Shown piece after piece: positions 26,383-28,454 of a stretch of 28,454 nucleotides of DNA (positions are counted from its first letter, which is position 1; each line of letters begins with the position of its first letter). Where the stretch lies: positions 1-28,454 of the IMG/VR virus record IMGVR_UViG_3300025818_000132. One strand, given 5' to 3'. A program made the translations under genes and the position numbers. The notes beneath the pieces were generated by a model. It was not told where the DNA came from. It did not search any database and was given only the letters and a program-made list of their open reading frames with translations. The DNA comes from a virus.

Positions 26383-27018
26383 ATGGCAAATACTAATGGT
26401 GCATTCGGACTACGTCCGGTGGGCGTCCAGGGTTCTGGCGCAAACACCACTGGTACGACAGAGTATCGTATTGCCTCTGGTAACACTAACGCGATCTATC
26501 AAGGTTCTCCTGTTATTCCGCTGTCAACTGGTTTCATTGACATTGTTGGCGCGGCAGCAGGTGGTACAGTAGGTCTACTTGGTGTTTTCTGGGGTTGTGA
26601 ATACGTTTCGTCTACTACTGGTGAAAAAGTTTTCTCAAACTACTGGCCTGGTTCAGGCGCGGACTCTAACCATCCGGTTAAAGCCTTCGTCTATGACAAC
26701 CCAGCCCAAACATTCGTTATCACTTCAAGTGCTTCACTAACAAGCGAAGCAACTGCTCGTGGTCACGTCTTCGCAAACGCGAACTTTGCAGCAGGTACTT
26801 CTGGTTCAACGACCACAGGTATTTCATCTGCTACATTGGGTGTTAGCACAATCGCCACCACCGCAGCATTGCACTTGCGTATCATCGGGATTCAAGACGA
26901 TCCTGAGAACCAAGACTATACAGCGGCTGGTATTCCACTAATCGTACGTTTGAACAACAGCTTCAATGCGCCTAACGGTGCTATCGTCGCTGGTACTGTT
27001 TCGAACACAGGCGTATAA
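26383..27018 (+). CDS. Capsid decoration-like structural protein
   Basis: A 211-residue protein with a composition typical of virion surface proteins: rich in Gly, Ala, Ser and Thr, almost no Lys, and beta-rich (AFGLRPVGVQGSG; FIDIVGAAAGGTVGLLGVFW; TSGSTTTGISSATLGVSTIA). AGAGGATTGCT lies before the ATG. It directly precedes the major capsid gene, where decoration or minor capsid proteins sit. It lacks helices expected of an HK97-fold subunit, so I do not call it the main capsid protein. Confidence 0.65.
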   Translation: MANTNGAFGLRPVGVQGSGANTTGTTEYRIASGNTNAIYQGSPVIPLSTGFIDIVGAAAGGTVGLLGVFWGCEYVSSTTGEKVFSNYWPGSGADSNHPVKAFVYDNPAQTFVITSSASLTSEATARGHVFANANFAAGTSGSTTTGISSATLGVSTIATTAALHLRIIGIQDDPENQDYTAAGIPLIVRLNNSFNAPNGAIVAGTVSNTGV

Positions 27019-27030
27019 GGAGACTAACTT

Positions 27031-27942
27031 ATGGCTATCTCTCGCGCACAACTAGCGAAAGAGTTGGAACCAGGTCTTAACGCCTTGTTTGGTATGGAGT
27101 ACTCTCGGTACGAAAACCAACATGCGGAGATCTTTACAACAGAATCTTCTGATCGTGCATTCGAAGAAGAGGTTATGTTGAGCGGTTTCGGCGCGGCACC
27201 GACCAAATCGGAAGGTTCCTCAATTAACTTTGACGACGCTAACGAAGCATACACTGCTCGTTACAACCACGAGACCATTGCGTTGGCATTCTCGATCACA
27301 GAAGAGGCTATCGAAGATAACCTTTATGATCGTCTTGGCTCACGTTATACTCGTGCGTTGGCTCGTTCAATGGCACACACAAAGCAAGTTAAGGCGGCAG
27401 CGATCCTTAACAACGCATTTACTGCTGGCGCATCTGCTGGCGGTGACGGCAAAGCATTGTGTGCAACTGACCACCCACTTACTTCAGGTGGTACATTTGC
27501 CAACGAACCATCAACTCCAGCGGACTTGAACGAAACATCTCTTGAAGATGCTTTGATCAACATCGCAGGCTTTGTTGATGAGCGTGGTCTAAAAGTCGCT
27601 CTACGTGGCACAAAGTTGGTAATCCCTCGTCAGTTGCAATTCGTTGCAGAACGTCTGATGGTTTCTAACTTGCGCGTTGGCACAGCGGACAACGATGTAA
27701 ACGCAATCCGTTCAATGGGAATGTTGCCTGAAGGCTATGCCGTCAACGACTTCCTAACGGACCCAGATGCGTTCTTCATCAAGACAGACGCACCTCGTGG
27801 ATTCGTCCACTTCGAGCGTACTCCGATGTCAACAAACATGGAAGCTGACTTCGACACAGGTAACATGCGCTTCAAAGCGCGTGAGCGTTACAGCTTCGGG
27901 TTCTCTGACCCACGCTGTGTGTTCGGTTCACCTGGCGCATAA
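27031..27942 (+). CDS. Major capsid protein (Mu gpT-like HK97 fold)
   Basis: A 303-residue protein with GGAGA 8 bases ahead. Blocks: LEPGLNALFGMEYSRYENQH near the start, SSDRAFEEEVMLSGFG and YNHETIALAFSITEEAIEDN, then KALCATDHPLTSGGTFANE, KLVIPRQLQFVAERLM, and the end KARERYSFGFSDPRCVFGSP. This order resembles the Mu gpT-type major head subunit family, an HK97 fold. No N-terminal delta domain is obvious, in line with the separate scaffold gene. It ends the long late operon, followed by a strong terminator. Confidence 0.85.
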   Translation: MAISRAQLAKELEPGLNALFGMEYSRYENQHAEIFTTESSDRAFEEEVMLSGFGAAPTKSEGSSINFDDANEAYTARYNHETIALAFSITEEAIEDNLYDRLGSRYTRALARSMAHTKQVKAAAILNNAFTAGASAGGDGKALCATDHPLTSGGTFANEPSTPADLNETSLEDALINIAGFVDERGLKVALRGTKLVIPRQLQFVAERLMVSNLRVGTADNDVNAIRSMGMLPEGYAVNDFLTDPDAFFIKTDAPRGFVHFERTPMSTNMEADFDTGNMRFKARERYSFGFSDPRCVFGSPGA

Positions 27943-27955
27943 TTTATGCTACAAT

Positions 27956-27984
27956 GAGGTTGTCCTTTTCATTTTGGACACCTC
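27956..27984 (+). other. Hairpin between capsid gene and terminator
   Basis: GAGGT and GTCC (27956-27965, one bulged T) pair with GGAC and ACCTC (27976-27984) around a 10-base T-rich loop. It stands 14 bases after the capsid stop and 11 bases before the terminator stem, and may protect the mRNA end. Confidence 0.55.
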
Positions 27985-27995
27985 CCTGTTGGACT

Positions 27996-28024
27996 GGGGC
28001 TGCTTCGGTAGCCCCTTTCTTTTT
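27996..28024 (+). terminator. Rho-independent terminator after major capsid gene
   Basis: GGGGCTGC (27996-28003) pairs with GTAGCCCC (28008-28015), 8 bp with one G-U, capped by TTCG and followed by TTTCTTTTT. This is a strong rightward terminator that separates capsid expression from the next late genes. Confidence 0.92.
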
Positions 28025-28058
28025 GCTTAAAACTTCTGTATGGTTGGTATATCCCTGA

Positions 28059-28077
28059 CAGCTACATGGTGTAGCTG
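28059..28077. promoter_or_regulatory. Perfect inverted repeat before the next late gene
   Basis: CAGCTACA (28059-28066) is mirrored by TGTAGCTG (28070-28077) around TGG. It lies between the terminator and the ribosome-binding site AGGAG of the next gene. It could be an operator or a leader hairpin of the transcription unit that starts here; no clear promoter boxes are visible. Confidence 0.5.
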
Positions 28078-28102
28078 ACACTAGCCGAGACAGGAGATAC
28101 CC

Positions 28103-28318
28103 ATGGCTAACACAACTTTTAGCGGTCCAGTACGCTCAAAAGGCGGATTCAAAGAAATCGATGAAAACGCTACAACTGGTGCAATCACAGAGAACATCTC
28201 AATCACACACGATGGAACAAACAGCGTTGTGATCATTAAAGACCTACCGACATCTGACCCATCTGTTGCAGGACAAATCTACAGCAATTCAGGCGTTTTG
28301 ACTGTCTCCGCAGGATAA
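28103..28318 (+). CDS. Small structural-type phage protein
   Basis: A 71-residue beta-rich protein: MANTTFSGPVRSKGGFKEID, then AITENISITHDGTNSVVIIK and SGVLTVSAG. The short, Gly/Ser/Thr-rich pattern with FSGPVRS..GF at the start is one I know from marine phages after the capsid gene; probably a virion protein. The site CAGGAGATACCC stands directly before the ATG, which follows the capsid terminator. Confidence 0.7.
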   Translation: MANTTFSGPVRSKGGFKEIDENATTGAITENISITHDGTNSVVIIKDLPTSDPSVAGQIYSNSGVLTVSAG

Positions 28319-28329
28319 GGAGGTAGATC

Positions 28330-28454
28330 ATGGCTGGTCCAGTCAGTGCATATAATTGGGTTCAAGGAACGGCGGCTGCGGTTGTCGGTCCATCTCGTTC
28401 TCGTTTACGGCAGGTTGTAATTTACGGTGCGGCTGCGGGTGCGTTCACGTTGAA
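28330..28454 (+). CDS. Hypothetical virion-region protein, 3' end outside window
   Basis: The start and first 41 codons of a gene that runs past the window end. GGAGG lies 6 bases before the ATG, 11 bases after the previous stop. The N-terminus (MAGPVSAYNWVQGTAAAVVG, then a basic segment and RQVVIYGAAAGAFTL) looks like a beta-rich structural protein. Nothing more can be said from this fragment. Confidence 0.65.
   Translation, partial: MAGPVSAYNWVQGTAAAVVGPSRSRLRQVVIYGAAAGAFTL

Overview
The window is a piece of a tailed double-stranded DNA phage genome (Caudoviricetes). It carries both terminase subunits, portal, GroES-like co-chaperonin, scaffold, major capsid protein, two holin-like proteins, a peptidase endolysin and a lytic transglycosylase. 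No integrase, tRNA, rRNA, insertion sequence or CRISPR array was seen. Many proteins look like those of uncultured marine phages of alphaproteobacteria (several resemble families common in marine viral metagenomes, and the holin is of the gene-transfer-agent type). That host assignment rests on family resemblance remembered without a search and is an inference.

Layout. (A) 1-1387, leftward: an SSB-like protein and its small neighbour. (B) 1467-3127, rightward: an SNF2-type helicase plus a short overlapping ORF. (C) 7489-3184, leftward: about 17 small, tightly overlapping genes rich in DNA-binding and zinc-binding proteins, ended by a leftward terminator at 3100-3124 that lies inside the tail of block B. 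(D) 7854-8739, rightward: terminase small subunit and a VRR-NUC-like nuclease, preceded by a cluster of GTGTAAA/TTTACAC operator-like sites. (E) 9717-8879 and (F) 11858-9971, leftward: small phage proteins separated by hairpin-rich spacers. (G) 11860-12758: no protein gene, but a dense set of long-range helices that points to a large structured RNA read rightward. (H) 12759-27942, rightward: an unbroken late operon (large virion-type protein, transglycosylase, GNAT, large terminase, portal, lysis genes, GroES-like, scaffold, decoration-like protein, major capsid) closed by a strong terminator at 27996-28024. (I) 28103 onward: the next late genes, cut by the window end.

How it works together. 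Blocks A to C and E to F look like early/middle functions (DNA handling and regulation). Block H builds the head and lyses the cell. The terminase small subunit sits about 9 kb from the large subunit, in its own transcription unit.

The most striking element is the candidate RNA of about 700 nt at 11887-12600. A 26-bp helix closes its first domain, a three-way junction forms the second, and two more long hairpins follow. All six G-U wobbles I found in these helices are tolerated only in rightward RNA. Size, ornateness and phage context recall the GOLLD and ROOL RNA classes, but I could not test membership. Other unusual features are three UUCG-tetraloop hairpins readable only in leftward RNA, twin hairpins with one identical 13-nt loop but different stems, five GC-rich hairpins in a row, SSB-type acidic tips on two different proteins, and several micro-ORFs tiled exactly between genes.
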